This document shows, in pieces, positions 45,601 through 53,661 of a DNA stretch of 53,779 bases. The stretch comes from a candidate division TM6 bacterium UASB124 (GTDB lineage Bacteria > Babelota > Babeliae > Babelales > RVW-14). The stretch covers positions 1 to 53,779 of the forward strand of contig CAMDFF010000007.1 in the NCBI GenBank assembly GCA_945897315.1, given 5' to 3'. The notes beneath the pieces were generated by a model, which searched no databases, was not told the DNA's origin, and worked only from the letters and a program-made list of their open reading frames with translations. Positions within the stretch are counted from its first letter, which is position 1; each line of letters starts with the position of its first letter. The translations under genes and the position numbers were made by a program.

Positions 45601-45805
45601 GCTGATCAAGGCTTTGTGAGGTATATGCTAATAAAAATGGGTGATATTCGTGTGTGTAACGGCCTTCAAGCGAAAGTTCATAGGAACTAATAAAGCTTTC
45701 AGTAAAGCCTTTAATATCGGCATGATCAAGATTTTTTTCTTGTGGCGCACTGCTGTGAGCGGCGCTTGTAATAATAAGTAGTAAAAATAGCAATTGTTTG
45801 ATCAT
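42692..45805 (-). CDS. Large exported protein with a P-loop motif
   Basis: 1037 residues from the ATG at 45805. The frame is open to 45886, but a signal peptide (MIKQLLFLLLIITSAAHSSA) starts at 45805. After about 300 residues of helical sequence comes VDGVGKST (301-308), a textbook Walker A, with a possible Walker B Asp at 350 (NVFIADLP), so the protein may bind ATP or GTP outside the cytoplasm or after delivery to the host. Later parts are long helical stretches with no family. It is the last gene of a four-gene same-strand operon and starts 13 bp after the gene upstream. Extracellular NTPases of this size are unusual; a secreted effector is a reasonable inference. Confidence 0.65.
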   Translation of the reverse strand: MIKQLLFLLLIITSAAHSSAPQEKNLDHADIKGFTESFISSYELSLEGRYTHEYHPFLLAYTSQSLDQLEQYMSTAGLNLDGRLVIMGYEEQAVPQYQTNFSQERINDEAMRKNSSGWSQKLHNRFGFMTGFLFKQLQKIHLLYPKLLDQSFQHIDAHLIEIFDDKASILQEHALGEALPFMLDAEEYMLQLLSKKDPKKVFALLERFWHIMHRHAFRVGNQEIAGTPDVLFSIEYIRHLQRSKLPLNRFFIGPDLTYPIEITLKQGAGATVHAQNFAKEFTKHLVPAHDEPTVYVFCSFVDGVGKSTMLGNIKNWMRHGEDLKSFDHVDNSSSQLAEIFQYTDNVFIADLPAQVSHFTYKPDGKVFVDAATEYDEAELAKRREYALKQRTHLVNSYEEALDLTEQAITAKGYFIPELNNPDTPHAIFLKNVILLGKRSSNRWIPFEYNGEPYLFKDAKPYEIRCLVSLGNVRSEGLKNIETEQMLFTKGIKFPYKFEYFLHDLTTRLQEHGVKHVRFVDFLSMYPRSSRENIRINYLLQQMAHLFPGFTPDESLYKDFVSGGELLYTFMSPTKREVIARGFSHEALTRYALFHSLWTVANSSVQELSIAQLTPILQQEIAQFANSKKHINACVEKKIAHEAIQLDHIYGMSKSFMNVQLQSLPNIVRFSQCLSNFFTHNVHHEQLAKLWEQLEAPALPTKHLVDGERISDRNEKPTAQINSSTAVRPLFILHEDCKNQELLAPAIRMLRSCWYSNIINLLYADDITTDDHINMTKPWLRGIPIQAVPFNQALQTTTAAQQSRSKFIAIVQPWTAACPAESVKQSLRSSFRCFALQSHKAEAHTIIDGMLYRRDWASATTNHGLLNFDCCVQEDVEQKENSLSIVTSVIQKHQNKTSSTRVLPTCDLWELTQQDQWWRSDMNIIKQQAYRNGSFDMLLEKRRKNPTQESWQRPMYVLPENRKPLAQLVVRLLATLEMIIKDPDSNIVLRMNNHDDFTAAIKLIEYIILPTYCNTYAAKALFDDYDQVEPYPSWSHWH

Positions 45806-45818
45806 GGGCTGTTTTTTC

Positions 45819-46724
45819 CTAATGTTGTGCGTGGTGATCAAACATACCAGATTTTTTTTCTGTACGAAGCTGGTCAATTTTTTCATCAGAAAGGTTATGA
45901 CGCTTTTTTAGGAGTCCGAACAGACTGCGTACGACGTTGGTAATATGTTCGTGATAGTCACGTTCAAAGCGCGTGATGCGCAAATTTTGTTCAAGGTATT
46001 CAAGTTCCAGGAGGTATTTGACTGCATCTTTTACATCTTCACGCTTAATAGCATCAATAAAAAGTTTATTAATGTAGTCATATGAAAGAGCAATAGATTC
46101 TGCAGCAGCACCTGAAAATTCTTCTCCAAGGAGATGATCCAGTAAGAAGGGAGCGTTTTTTTTTGCGGTACTGGGTATTCCTTGGCCGGGGTTAAATGTT
46201 TTTTTTGTGACCAGGTCAACTTTTAAGCGCACTAAAAACTCATGAATAATTGCCAGTTGGTCTACGATGTATTCCCAGTAGCGAGCATGGTTAAAATTTT
46301 CAGGTTTATCAACAAAATAAAACCACGGTTCGTCTTTAAACATCTTGATAATATCTGCGATTGCTTCATCGATTTTTTCTAATGAAAGTGTGAAAAAGTG
46401 GTGGCTGCCCATGACGCAAGCACGCGGATAATAGGGCGTAAGATAACAGTTATAAAATTGTTGCTGGCTTGAGTGGTTTGTATTCATAAACTGTATGGGG
46501 GCAAAGTTACCAGAAGTGATCATATTGTGCAGCTCTTGATGTGTTTCTGGCGTAAGGTGCGGCATTATGATTGCTTGCGCTGTTTTATCAGGCTCTTGAT
46601 GCTCTTCGAGCGGTAATTGTGGACGTGTGTCATTGAGAGAGGCAATGTTTTCTGGTGGTCTGGTTGCAGCATGGCAGGATGCACTGAGTAGAAGAAATAG
46701 GAGCTGAAATTTAGATCTGTTCAT
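45819..46724 (-). CDS. Exported protein of the 42692-48743 operon, unknown function
   Basis: 301 residues starting at the ATG at 46724, where a signal peptide MNRSKFQLLFLLLSASCHA begins; the open frame extends 13 codons upstream into the next gene. The mature protein is helical and rich in charged residues (LEYLEQNLRITRFERDYHE) with no recognised domain. A short conserved-looking stretch is PRACVMGSHHFFTLSLEK. The start overlaps the end of the upstream gene by 14 bp, so translation is probably coupled. Confidence 0.6.
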   Translation of the reverse strand: MNRSKFQLLFLLLSASCHAATRPPENIASLNDTRPQLPLEEHQEPDKTAQAIIMPHLTPETHQELHNMITSGNFAPIQFMNTNHSSQQQFYNCYLTPYYPRACVMGSHHFFTLSLEKIDEAIADIIKMFKDEPWFYFVDKPENFNHARYWEYIVDQLAIIHEFLVRLKVDLVTKKTFNPGQGIPSTAKKNAPFLLDHLLGEEFSGAAAESIALSYDYINKLFIDAIKREDVKDAVKYLLELEYLEQNLRITRFERDYHEHITNVVRSLFGLLKKRHNLSDEKIDQLRTEKKSGMFDHHAQH

Positions 46725-47613
46725 AACCAAATTCTTGCAATACGGGTAAGACAAGCGAAACAATCTGTTCTGTTTGTATGCGGAGGGCTCTGGTTAATTC
46801 AAGTATCTCATCAGATGGTTTTTCAGTTGCTGCATAGTGATCTGCAATTTTACTTGTAATAAGTACAAGGCTGCCAAGTGTCTGTTGCACGTCTTGGTAG
46901 CCAATAGTCCCCATATCATCAGCAAAACAGGCAAGCCATGCAGCAAGTTGTTCTTGTGACATAATGATTTGCCTATGCGCAAGCTGCATATTGTTTTCTA
47001 CAATCTCGCTGGCTAGAGAGCCAGGCTTCGTCGGGTGCTCAAGTAAAAGTTGCATCGTGTCTTCGTAGTGCCGAGAGCTAACAACAGCACGGCGCAATGC
47101 AGTAATGAGTAATGGCATATCGCCCATTGGCAAGATGTTATCCAGGAGAGGTTCAAGTTTTGTGAATACGTCATTGCTGCGACTCAAAATGAATGAAACA
47201 AATGCGCCAGCAATGCCAAAGGCGATGCCTTCTTGAAACTTAGACATAGCGATCTTTTTGAAGCTCGGCTGCTTCTTCTTATCTTTGGTCTCTTGATATT
47301 GATACATTCTTAGTTTGGCTGCTCTGAGTTGTCCCTGAGAGACAGTGGCAGTTGGAGCTGCTTGTATGGTTACGTCATCAGGTTTTAGCCAATTATATAA
47401 AAACCACGCGATTCCAGCAGCAGTAACAGCACTAATGGAGCTTGCTGCAATCACTCGTTTTTTGTGGCGATGCGCTAGTATTTCTTCATACGTTGTTTGT
47501 AGCTCAACAATGCGTATGCTGCTTATGCGTTCGTAGTGAGCTGCAGTAAGCTGGCATGGACTGATCAAAAGGGCAGCTATAAGCGAGAAAACATGCGATT
47601 TATGGAATATCAT
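46711..47613 (-). CDS. Exported/membrane protein of the same operon, unknown function
   Basis: 300 residues. An N-terminal signal peptide (MIFHKSHVFSLIAALLISPCQLTAA) precedes a coiled region, a hydrophobic helix near 55-75 (VIAASSISAVTAAGIAWFLYNWL) and a second hydrophobic stretch near 130-145 (GIAFGIAGAFVSFIL). The C-terminal 150 residues are helical. No family recognised. It lies 12 bp after the first gene of the operon and overlaps the next one. Confidence 0.6.
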   Translation of the reverse strand: MIFHKSHVFSLIAALLISPCQLTAAHYERISSIRIVELQTTYEEILAHRHKKRVIAASSISAVTAAGIAWFLYNWLKPDDVTIQAAPTATVSQGQLRAAKLRMYQYQETKDKKKQPSFKKIAMSKFQEGIAFGIAGAFVSFILSRSNDVFTKLEPLLDNILPMGDMPLLITALRRAVVSSRHYEDTMQLLLEHPTKPGSLASEIVENNMQLAHRQIIMSQEQLAAWLACFADDMGTIGYQDVQQTLGSLVLITSKIADHYAATEKPSDEILELTRALRIQTEQIVSLVLPVLQEFGYEQI

Positions 47614-47624
47614 GCAATGTGCCT

Positions 47625-48743
47625 TTAGCCATGGTGTGAATGAGGGAATCCGCTGCCATTATCACGCTCATCGTGGTCATAGCCATAACCACCTTGCCCA
47701 CGTGATGGTTTTGCAGGAGTATATGTCGGTTGGTTGTGAGCCGCAGGACCAACAAGCTCTAAGACACGAGCAAATAAGTTGGCAATATTGCTTTTTATAG
47801 CATTGACAATGCTCTTGTTGGAATCAAGCCGCTCATCAAATTCGCGAATATTTTTAACGTCGGAAATGATCCGTTTTACATCTTCTAAGCAACGAACAAT
47901 TTCTTCAGCATAAAATACGATTTGATCGTTTTCATCATAATATGGCAAACGTAACTCGATGATTTTGATGATGTAGTCGATTTGTCGGATGTATGCACCA
48001 ACGAGCATGCGCCAGCCAAGGGTTCGGTGATTTGTCTCTTGTTGATCTTCGGCAAGCCTGAGGGTCATGTCGCTCCCGCGGAACATATCTTTGAGTCCGT
48101 TGTTTACCATCGTATGGAGATCAGCAAACGTTCGGTCAACCATAATGCTAAGACCTTTAACTTCTACACTGTTAAATGCGCGGTGCCCATCATGTAATAA
48201 ACCATCGCTGATGAGGGTCCAGCATTGCATAATTTTGATAACTAAATTATCAAGAAAACCTCCAAGCAGGGTATCAGCAGCTGTTCCAACATGCTTTGCT
48301 ACAACATTGCTTGTTGCTTGTGCAGCGGAAACAGCTAGTCCAAGCTTGAGGCCATCAAGTGCGGTTGCTACTTCTGTATCACGATATAGCCATCCATCTT
48401 TTCCTGCAAGGCCCTGTAGCATCACCTTGCCTAGCTTTTGATTAAATCCTTCTTCTCCAATTTTTTTGTCGGCTTCAGCATCTAATTGTGCTAGCAGTTT
48501 AGTGATACGATTTTTTTCGATATCCGTGATACCTTGAGCAGTTTCTTGGTCTTTTAATTTTGTACGTTCTTCGTTGTATCTACTAAACCACTTGATTCGT
48601 TCCATAGAAGGACTGTCTTGCTTGCCTCCATATCCATATTGTATACCATTATTGTGCCAATTGTGACCAGCATGTGCACTGATTGTTTGGCTAAAACAGC
48701 AGCTTAATACGATACTCCAGAATAAATATCTATTGTTTTTCAT
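47625..48743 (-). CDS. Exported protein, first gene of the four-gene operon
   Basis: 372 residues from the ATG at 48743 (AGAGG upstream); the longer frame from 48770 lacks a good signal start. A signal peptide (ending near TISAHAG) is followed by a His/Gly-rich stretch, a coiled-coil central region and a hydrophobic helical segment around residues 125-170 (LGLAVSAAQATSNVVAKHVG). The C-terminal ~30 residues are Pro/Gly/His-rich, ending in HSHHG, which may bind metal. No known family. Promoter not identified; starts about 95 bp downstream of the uvrA stop. Confidence 0.6.
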   Translation of the reverse strand: MKNNRYLFWSIVLSCCFSQTISAHAGHNWHNNGIQYGYGGKQDSPSMERIKWFSRYNEERTKLKDQETAQGITDIEKNRITKLLAQLDAEADKKIGEEGFNQKLGKVMLQGLAGKDGWLYRDTEVATALDGLKLGLAVSAAQATSNVVAKHVGTAADTLLGGFLDNLVIKIMQCWTLISDGLLHDGHRAFNSVEVKGLSIMVDRTFADLHTMVNNGLKDMFRGSDMTLRLAEDQQETNHRTLGWRMLVGAYIRQIDYIIKIIELRLPYYDENDQIVFYAEEIVRCLEDVKRIISDVKNIREFDERLDSNKSIVNAIKSNIANLFARVLELVGPAAHNQPTYTPAKPSRGQGGYGYDHDERDNGSGFPHSHHG

Positions 48744-48837
48744 AAAAAATATACCTCTATAAAAATTCAATTGTTGTTTTCACAATGCGGTTATAGCAGG
48801 CAACGTGGTATATGCCAGTGCGCTGCTGGTTTTTAAA

Positions 48838-51402
48838 TTATGCTTCTTCTAATGCGCGAGCAAGGTACATGCCCGTAATACTTTTTTTGCACGCAGCAAT
48901 GTCTTCTGGCGTTCCAAAAGCGACAATATTGCCGCCACGTTCGCCGCCTTCTGGCCCAACATCAATCAAGTAATCAACGCTTTTTAGCACATCGAGATTA
49001 TGCTCAATGACCAGAACAGAGTTGCCACGATCTACTAATTTGTTGAGGACCACAAGTAATTTTTCAATATCTGATGAGTGCAGTCCGGTTGTTGGTTCAT
49101 CCAAAATGTACATGGTGCTGCGGTCGCGTTTTGCCAGCTCGTTGACGAGTTTAATACGTTGTGCTTCGCCACCTGAAAAGGTCGTAGACGATTGGCCAAG
49201 CTTAATGTAATCAAGGCCAACTTCGACCAATAAATCTAAGCGCTTTTTAATGCGTGGGAAGTTGGCAAAAAACTCTTGTGCTTCAAGCACTGACATATCT
49301 AAAATACCGGCGATGTGCTTGCCTTTAAACTTAATTTCAAGCGTTTGTTGATTGTAGCGTTGGCCACTGCATGATTTACAAATGACTTGTACATCTTCTA
49401 AAAAGTGCATTGAGACAGTGATTGTCCCTTCACCGCTGCACTCAAAACAGCGTCCATCAGCAACGTTAAAACTAAAGCGGCCGACTTTGTAGCCACGGGC
49501 GTTGCTTTCTGGTAGCGAGGCAAACAGGTCGCGGACATCATTAAAAATGCCTAAATATGTTGCGGGGTTTGAGCGTGGGGTGCGGCCAATGGGGCTTTGG
49601 TCAACGAGCACGACGTTGCGTAGCTCTTCAATGCCATCAATCTCATCAAAATATTTACCAATGGCATAACCAGTGTGAAAAAATTGTACGAGTGCGGGGG
49701 CAAGCGTTTGCATGACTAAGCTGCTTTTGCCAGATCCAGATACACCAGAAACGGCGCCAAAAACGCCAATTGGAAATCTAACATTGAGTTTGTTGAGGTT
49801 GTTAGCGCGGGCACCCTTGAGAGTCAGGAATGCTGTTGGTATGCGGCGCTCTGTAGGTGTTTTAATAGCGCGTCGACCAGATAAAAACGCACCCGTCATA
49901 GAGTTGGGGTTTGCCGCAACTTCTTCAGGTGTACCACACGCGGTAACTTCACCGCCCAAAATTCCTGCTGCGGGGCCCATATCAACCAGGTAGTCTGCAG
50001 CGCGAATGGTGTCCATATCGTGTTCAACAACAACAACGGTATTGCCAAGATCGCGCAGTACTTTAAGTGTGCTGATCAAACGGTCGTTATCGCGTTGATG
50101 CAAGCCAATACTTGGTTCATCCAAAATATACAAAACGCCACTCAGTGACGACCCAATTTGTGTTGCTAGGCGAATACGTTGGCCTTCGCCGCCAGACAGC
50201 GTACGAGCTGTTCGTCCAAGGTTCAAGTATGAGAGTCCAACATTATCAAGAAAGCTTAACCGCGTGATTACTTCACGAAGGAGTGGTTTTGCAATCTCTT
50301 GTTGCTCTGCAGAGAGCTCAATTGTCTTGCAAAGAGCAAGCAGCTTGCCGATAGACATGCTACAAAAATCGTTGATATTGAACTCATTAATTTTTACCGC
50401 TAAGGCTTCTTCTTTGAGTCGTTTGCCACCGCAATCATTACAAACACGTTCACGCTCTTGTGGTTGCATATAGGCGGAAGGACCTTCATCGTCACCACCA
50501 CGCCCAATACTCATTGCATCCCATGGATTATAGCTAAAGCCCAGTCCATGACAGCTTGCACAGGCGCCAAGAGGTGAGTTGAATGAAAAGAAACGCGGCT
50601 CGAGCTCAGGAAAGGAGCGTGCACATGCAAGGCAAATGCGTTTAGAAGAATAAAAATGCTCTTTTTCTTGGTCGTCAATGACGCTGCATAACCCATTATT
50701 TATAGCAAATGCTTTTTCTATGCCCTCTTGGAGGCGTACAGATTCAGCGGCAGAAACGGTGATGCTATCGATCATAATGCTAATATTATGTTTATTATTT
50801 TTGGCGAGCTTAATCTGCTCAATATCTTCAAGTCCCTTGATCCGGTGCTGGGTGCCATCGATGAGAAAGCGATAAAAGCCTTGCTCAAAATGGCGTGTCA
50901 GCTCGTGTTTAAATTCGCCTTTGCGTTCAATGGCGATGGGTGCTGCGATAATAATGGTAGTGCCATCAAATTTTTGTAAAAGCGTCTGGGTGATGCGCTC
51001 TGGTGACTGCGCTGCAATAGGTTGGCTGCATGATGGGCAGTGTGGCTGACCAACACGAGCAAAGAGCACGCGTAAATAGTCATAAATTTCGGTGATGGTG
51101 CCAACCGTTGATCGGGGGTTGTAACCCACTGTTTTTTGGTCGATGGCGATTGCAGGACAAAGCCCTTCTATCTTTTCTACGTCAGGGCGCTTGGCAATGC
51201 CAAGGAATTGGCGAGCGTAGGAAGAAAGTGATTCAACATAGCGGCGCTGCCCTTCTGCATACAGGGTGTCGAGTGCAAGCGAGCTTTTACCTGACCCTGA
51301 TGGGCCGGTGATGACAATGAGTTTTTCTTTAGGAATTTCTAGGTTTACCGACTTCAAATTGTGCTCTTTAGCACCGGTAATTTTAATACTATTGGTACTC
51401 AT
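48838..51402 (-). CDS. uvrA: UvrABC excinuclease subunit A, shortened
   Basis: Damage-recognition ATPase of nucleotide excision repair. Two ABC modules: Walker A GPSGSGKSS at 33-41 and GVSGSGKSS at 553-561, signature LSGGE at 402-406 and FSGGEAQ in the second half, plus the zinc-finger cysteines Cys257, 260, 281, 284 and Cys652, 655, 675, 678. The protein is 854 residues against about 940 in most bacteria. The missing ~85 residues fall between CASC (281-284) and CNDC (321-324), part of the insertion within the first module's signature domain. All nucleotide-binding motifs remain, so it is probably functional. Promoter at 51444-51472. Confidence 0.95.
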   Translation of the reverse strand: MSTNSIKITGAKEHNLKSVNLEIPKEKLIVITGPSGSGKSSLALDTLYAEGQRRYVESLSSYARQFLGIAKRPDVEKIEGLCPAIAIDQKTVGYNPRSTVGTITEIYDYLRVLFARVGQPHCPSCSQPIAAQSPERITQTLLQKFDGTTIIIAAPIAIERKGEFKHELTRHFEQGFYRFLIDGTQHRIKGLEDIEQIKLAKNNKHNISIMIDSITVSAAESVRLQEGIEKAFAINNGLCSVIDDQEKEHFYSSKRICLACARSFPELEPRFFSFNSPLGACASCHGLGFSYNPWDAMSIGRGGDDEGPSAYMQPQERERVCNDCGGKRLKEEALAVKINEFNINDFCSMSIGKLLALCKTIELSAEQQEIAKPLLREVITRLSFLDNVGLSYLNLGRTARTLSGGEGQRIRLATQIGSSLSGVLYILDEPSIGLHQRDNDRLISTLKVLRDLGNTVVVVEHDMDTIRAADYLVDMGPAAGILGGEVTACGTPEEVAANPNSMTGAFLSGRRAIKTPTERRIPTAFLTLKGARANNLNKLNVRFPIGVFGAVSGVSGSGKSSLVMQTLAPALVQFFHTGYAIGKYFDEIDGIEELRNVVLVDQSPIGRTPRSNPATYLGIFNDVRDLFASLPESNARGYKVGRFSFNVADGRCFECSGEGTITVSMHFLEDVQVICKSCSGQRYNQQTLEIKFKGKHIAGILDMSVLEAQEFFANFPRIKKRLDLLVEVGLDYIKLGQSSTTFSGGEAQRIKLVNELAKRDRSTMYILDEPTTGLHSSDIEKLLVVLNKLVDRGNSVLVIEHNLDVLKSVDYLIDVGPEGGERGGNIVAFGTPEDIAACKKSITGMYLARALEEA

Positions 51403-51443
51403 CTAAGCCCCCGCAAGTAGACCATCTTTCAATTTAACGCGCC

Positions 51444-51472
51444 ATTGTACCACCTCCCATCAAAATTGTCAC
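51444..51472 (-). promoter_or_regulatory. Sigma70-type promoter for uvrA
   Basis: On the minus strand GTGACA at -35 and TACAAT at -10 are separated by exactly 17 bp, about 42 bp before the uvrA ATG. This is a good match to the vegetative consensus. I see no obvious SOS/LexA box overlapping it. Confidence 0.55.
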
Positions 51473-51823
51473 GATATAACAGTCTCCTCTAGTCGTACAG
51501 AGGGAGCTTGGTGCTCTATTGGTTTATAATTATTCTTTCTGTGAATAACAGATAAATATAAAGAAAAAATGTTTCCAGGGGGTATTAATGCCGCGCTTTG
51601 TGCACGGATAGTTGCTAAAAAGTGTCACCTGGTAGATGGTTTCAGATAGCTGGGGGAAAGCGACTAGAGGGCGTTCCGGTGTGGGTGAAGCGTTTATCTG
51701 GAAAGCATTTCCAGCGAGTGTCATTGGTTTTTTTGGGGGTGAAATCTGAAAGAAGCTGATGTGGAGCTGTAGATCTGACGACCAGGAAAATTCAGGGTAA
51801 TTACGCTCTAAATGTTCTATCGA

Positions 51824-51852
51824 CATAACACTTAGAGCCTCTATGTGTTATG
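51824..51852. promoter_or_regulatory. 29-bp near-perfect palindrome, operator candidate
   Basis: CATAACAC at 51824 is mirrored by GTGTTATG at 51845, with inner TAGAG and CTCTA, one T/T mismatch per arm and a single central base. Its 3' end touches the -35 hexamer TTGACC of the next promoter, the usual place for a repressor or activator site. It may also fold as an RNA hairpin. Confidence 0.5.
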
Positions 51853-51881
51853 TTGACCGCACACTTAGTATAAATTATACC
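51853..51881 (+). promoter_or_regulatory. Promoter candidate for the 44-residue ORF
   Basis: TTGACC at 51853-51858 and TATACC at 51876-51881 with a 17-bp spacer fit a sigma70 promoter. However, the ribosome site GGAG at 51884-51887 lies so close that transcription from this -10 would start after it, so either a different start is used or the site is for another transcript. Confidence 0.35.
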
Positions 51882-51894
51882 TTGGAGAAATAAA

Positions 51895-52029
51895 ATGGTT
51901 ATTGATCCTAATGGTAAAAATTATGTGGTAGCAAGTGATATTCACGTTGCTTTTGATCGAAGTTATGAGGGCTTAAAAATTTCTTTTGTAAGCCCATCAA
52001 TACTAATTAAGCGTATACTTACTCAATAA
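51895..52029 (+). CDS. Small hypothetical protein, 44 residues
   Basis: A short open frame from an ATG at 51895 with GGAG seven bases upstream. The product (MVIDPNGKNYVVASD then a hydrophobic middle IKISFVS-like and a basic end) has natural amino acid balance and no obvious homologue. It overlaps the 3' end of the convergent exchanger by 11 bp. It is preceded by the palindrome and a promoter-like pair. Either a small genuine gene or a coincidental frame; codon-level conservation would decide. Confidence 0.35.
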   Translation: MVIDPNGKNYVVASDIHVAFDRSYEGLKISFVSPSILIKRILTQ

Positions 52030-53329
52030 TTTTACCTTCATCAACGAGTTTGCTGTTGGTTCTACCAACCAAGAAAGCAATAGGGATCCAGGCTGCGATG
52101 ATGCCAAGCGACACAATGGATCCGTAAGAGATCAAGCTGACAATCGATTGTACCATGGGGAAGGCTGCAATAACGCCAGCGCCAAGTGCTTTTGCCGATC
52201 GTCCACCAAAGCCGTCCATCCAACTCTTAGCTTTAAATTTGATGTCTTTGCTCGTTGGGATATACATGAGCTCTTTGCACGGGTTGTTAAACGCATAGCT
52301 CATGCCTTTAAGTGCTACCATTGCAGCGAAAAAGAACCAAAGACCATTCATGCTCCAGGCAAATAAAATTGCTAATGCAATCGTTGCTGGGTACATCACC
52401 AGGCAGAAAGTTATACCAAAACGTCTGATGAAAAAGCTTGTTCCAACGAAAGCAAAAAAGAGCGAAAGTATATTAACAGCTACGCCAAACGATCCCATGA
52501 ATCCAGCCATTTTTTCAGCTGTTGGGTAGATGTCATTTGCAAGCAATTTCATTTGAAGATTTAAAATTTCACCAATAACTTCATAGACCGTGCCAACAAC
52601 TAAAATGCCCATTAAGTATGGATGTGAAAAGAGCAAGCGTAGGCCTTCAAGAGCTCCGGTCGACTTTTTAGGCGCGCGTGGTGCAGTGCTTACCGGGTCT
52701 GGGTGGTGAAACATAAAAAAGCGAATCATAAAGGGAACTATCATGAGGCTTGCAGCACCAATTGACACGAGTAAAACAAGGCCAAAAAATTCGGCATGTG
52801 TGGCAAGAGAGGCGCCAAGAATCGAGCCGACTTGTGCGCCAGCAAGAATAATAGGGTAGCCGCGTTTAGCCGATGATGGGTCAACTGAGCTCGCAACAAA
52901 AGACCAAAAAAGCGCGATGATCAGCGTGCCGCTGCTTTCGATTGCAAAGTAAGAAAGCCAGCCAACCAATCTGAATTTATCAAGCACAGTGTTGGCAAAC
53001 CCAATGCTTGGATGCGCAAGGCCGTAGGCGATGGCTATAAAGGCTACGCTGTAAATACCGCACAGCAGGTAAACGAGGGTATGCTTTTCGAGCGCATCGA
53101 CTAGTTTTGCGTAGACCATGAGAACCAGCACTAAGCAGACAAGCGATACAATTTTTGCGAACGGTAGATAGCTCGGTCCAACGGTGTTTAAGAAAATTGC
53201 TTCTTTGAGCGACCGCATGAGCCAGTAGGTACCAATGATGAAGAAAAAAACAGCAGATAAGAGGCCAAACTTCTTAGCCTCTTCGCGAGAAACATCGCCC
53301 CATAGGGTACGACAAATAGTTGATATCAT
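52019..53329 (-). CDS. NTT/Tlc-family nucleotide exchanger 3
   Basis: 436-residue membrane protein, the third ATP:ADP antiporter-family member in the window. FFFIIGTYWLMRSLKEAIFLNTVG contains the family's R-S-L-K motif in classical form, followed by VYAKLVDALEKHTLVY and, near the C-terminus, KDIKFKAKSWMDG. About 11 helices. It lies far from exchangers 1 and 2 and is their paralogue, somewhat shorter than the ~500-residue archetype. AAGGA seven bases before the ATG at 53329. With the tandem pair it suggests specialised paralogues for energy and nucleotide supply. Confidence 0.9.
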   Translation of the reverse strand: MISTICRTLWGDVSREEAKKFGLLSAVFFFIIGTYWLMRSLKEAIFLNTVGPSYLPFAKIVSLVCLVLVLMVYAKLVDALEKHTLVYLLCGIYSVAFIAIAYGLAHPSIGFANTVLDKFRLVGWLSYFAIESSGTLIIALFWSFVASSVDPSSAKRGYPIILAGAQVGSILGASLATHAEFFGLVLLVSIGAASLMIVPFMIRFFMFHHPDPVSTAPRAPKKSTGALEGLRLLFSHPYLMGILVVGTVYEVIGEILNLQMKLLANDIYPTAEKMAGFMGSFGVAVNILSLFFAFVGTSFFIRRFGITFCLVMYPATIALAILFAWSMNGLWFFFAAMVALKGMSYAFNNPCKELMYIPTSKDIKFKAKSWMDGFGGRSAKALGAGVIAAFPMVQSIVSLISYGSIVSLGIIAAWIPIAFLVGRTNSKLVDEGKIIE

Positions 53330-53646
53330 ACGATATCCTTCCTGTTAAAAAAGTAAAAAAATAATACGCAAAGCAAACTGCAATTTTTGGGCATTCACCA
53401 TTGTTGCAGTAGGAAAGTTCCATGCTTCTGCGTTTATGAGACTTTTGCACAAGAAGGTCGTGCGACGCAGATTATACTGGACTCTGAGTTGAGCCCGCTG
53501 AGCCGGAATATTCCTGGTTTAGTAAAAATAAAACAAGCCCTGATCTGTTATCGTACTGGTCCTGATAACAACGCTACATTCTATCTTTTGCTAACCGTTT
53601 TGCAGTATGATCAAACCGTTCAGTTAAAGCAAGATAGATTCTAGTT
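53330..53646. other. Gene-free stretch between exchanger 3 and IS30 fragment
   Basis: About 320 bases. A plus-strand frame at 53387-53644 has no ribosome site or recognisable motif. The right half probably contains the end of the IS30-like element; the left half holds the exchanger promoter region. Nothing else identified. Confidence 0.5.
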
Positions 53647-53661
53647 TCAAGTGCAACAGCC
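53635..53661. mobile_element. Terminal region of an IS30-like element
   Basis: The segment around GATTCTAGTTTCAAGTGCAAC, just past the transposase stop, resembles the end sequences of IS30-family elements (typically ..TTTCAAGTGCAAC..). The other end is outside the window, so the inverted repeat cannot be verified. Confidence 0.45.

Larger units (their letters stand above)
51403..51894. other. Mostly gene-free stretch upstream of uvrA
   Basis: About 490 bases. It contains the uvrA promoter, a 7-bp hairpin CTGGAAA/TTTCCAG at 51698-51714 and a 29-bp palindrome at 51824-51852. A minus-strand frame at 51530-51826 exists but lacks convincing coding character. Nothing else is identifiable. Confidence 0.5.

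Noticed and set aside
51530-51826. 98-codon minus-strand frame as a gene
   Set aside because: Composition and the run into AT-rich intergenic sequence look non-coding; the only ribosome-site match (AGAGG) is 11 bases away and inside the palindrome. Left out at low confidence.
53387-53644. 85-codon plus-strand frame
   Set aside because: No ribosome site, no motif, and it ends inside the IS30 end; probably a chance frame.
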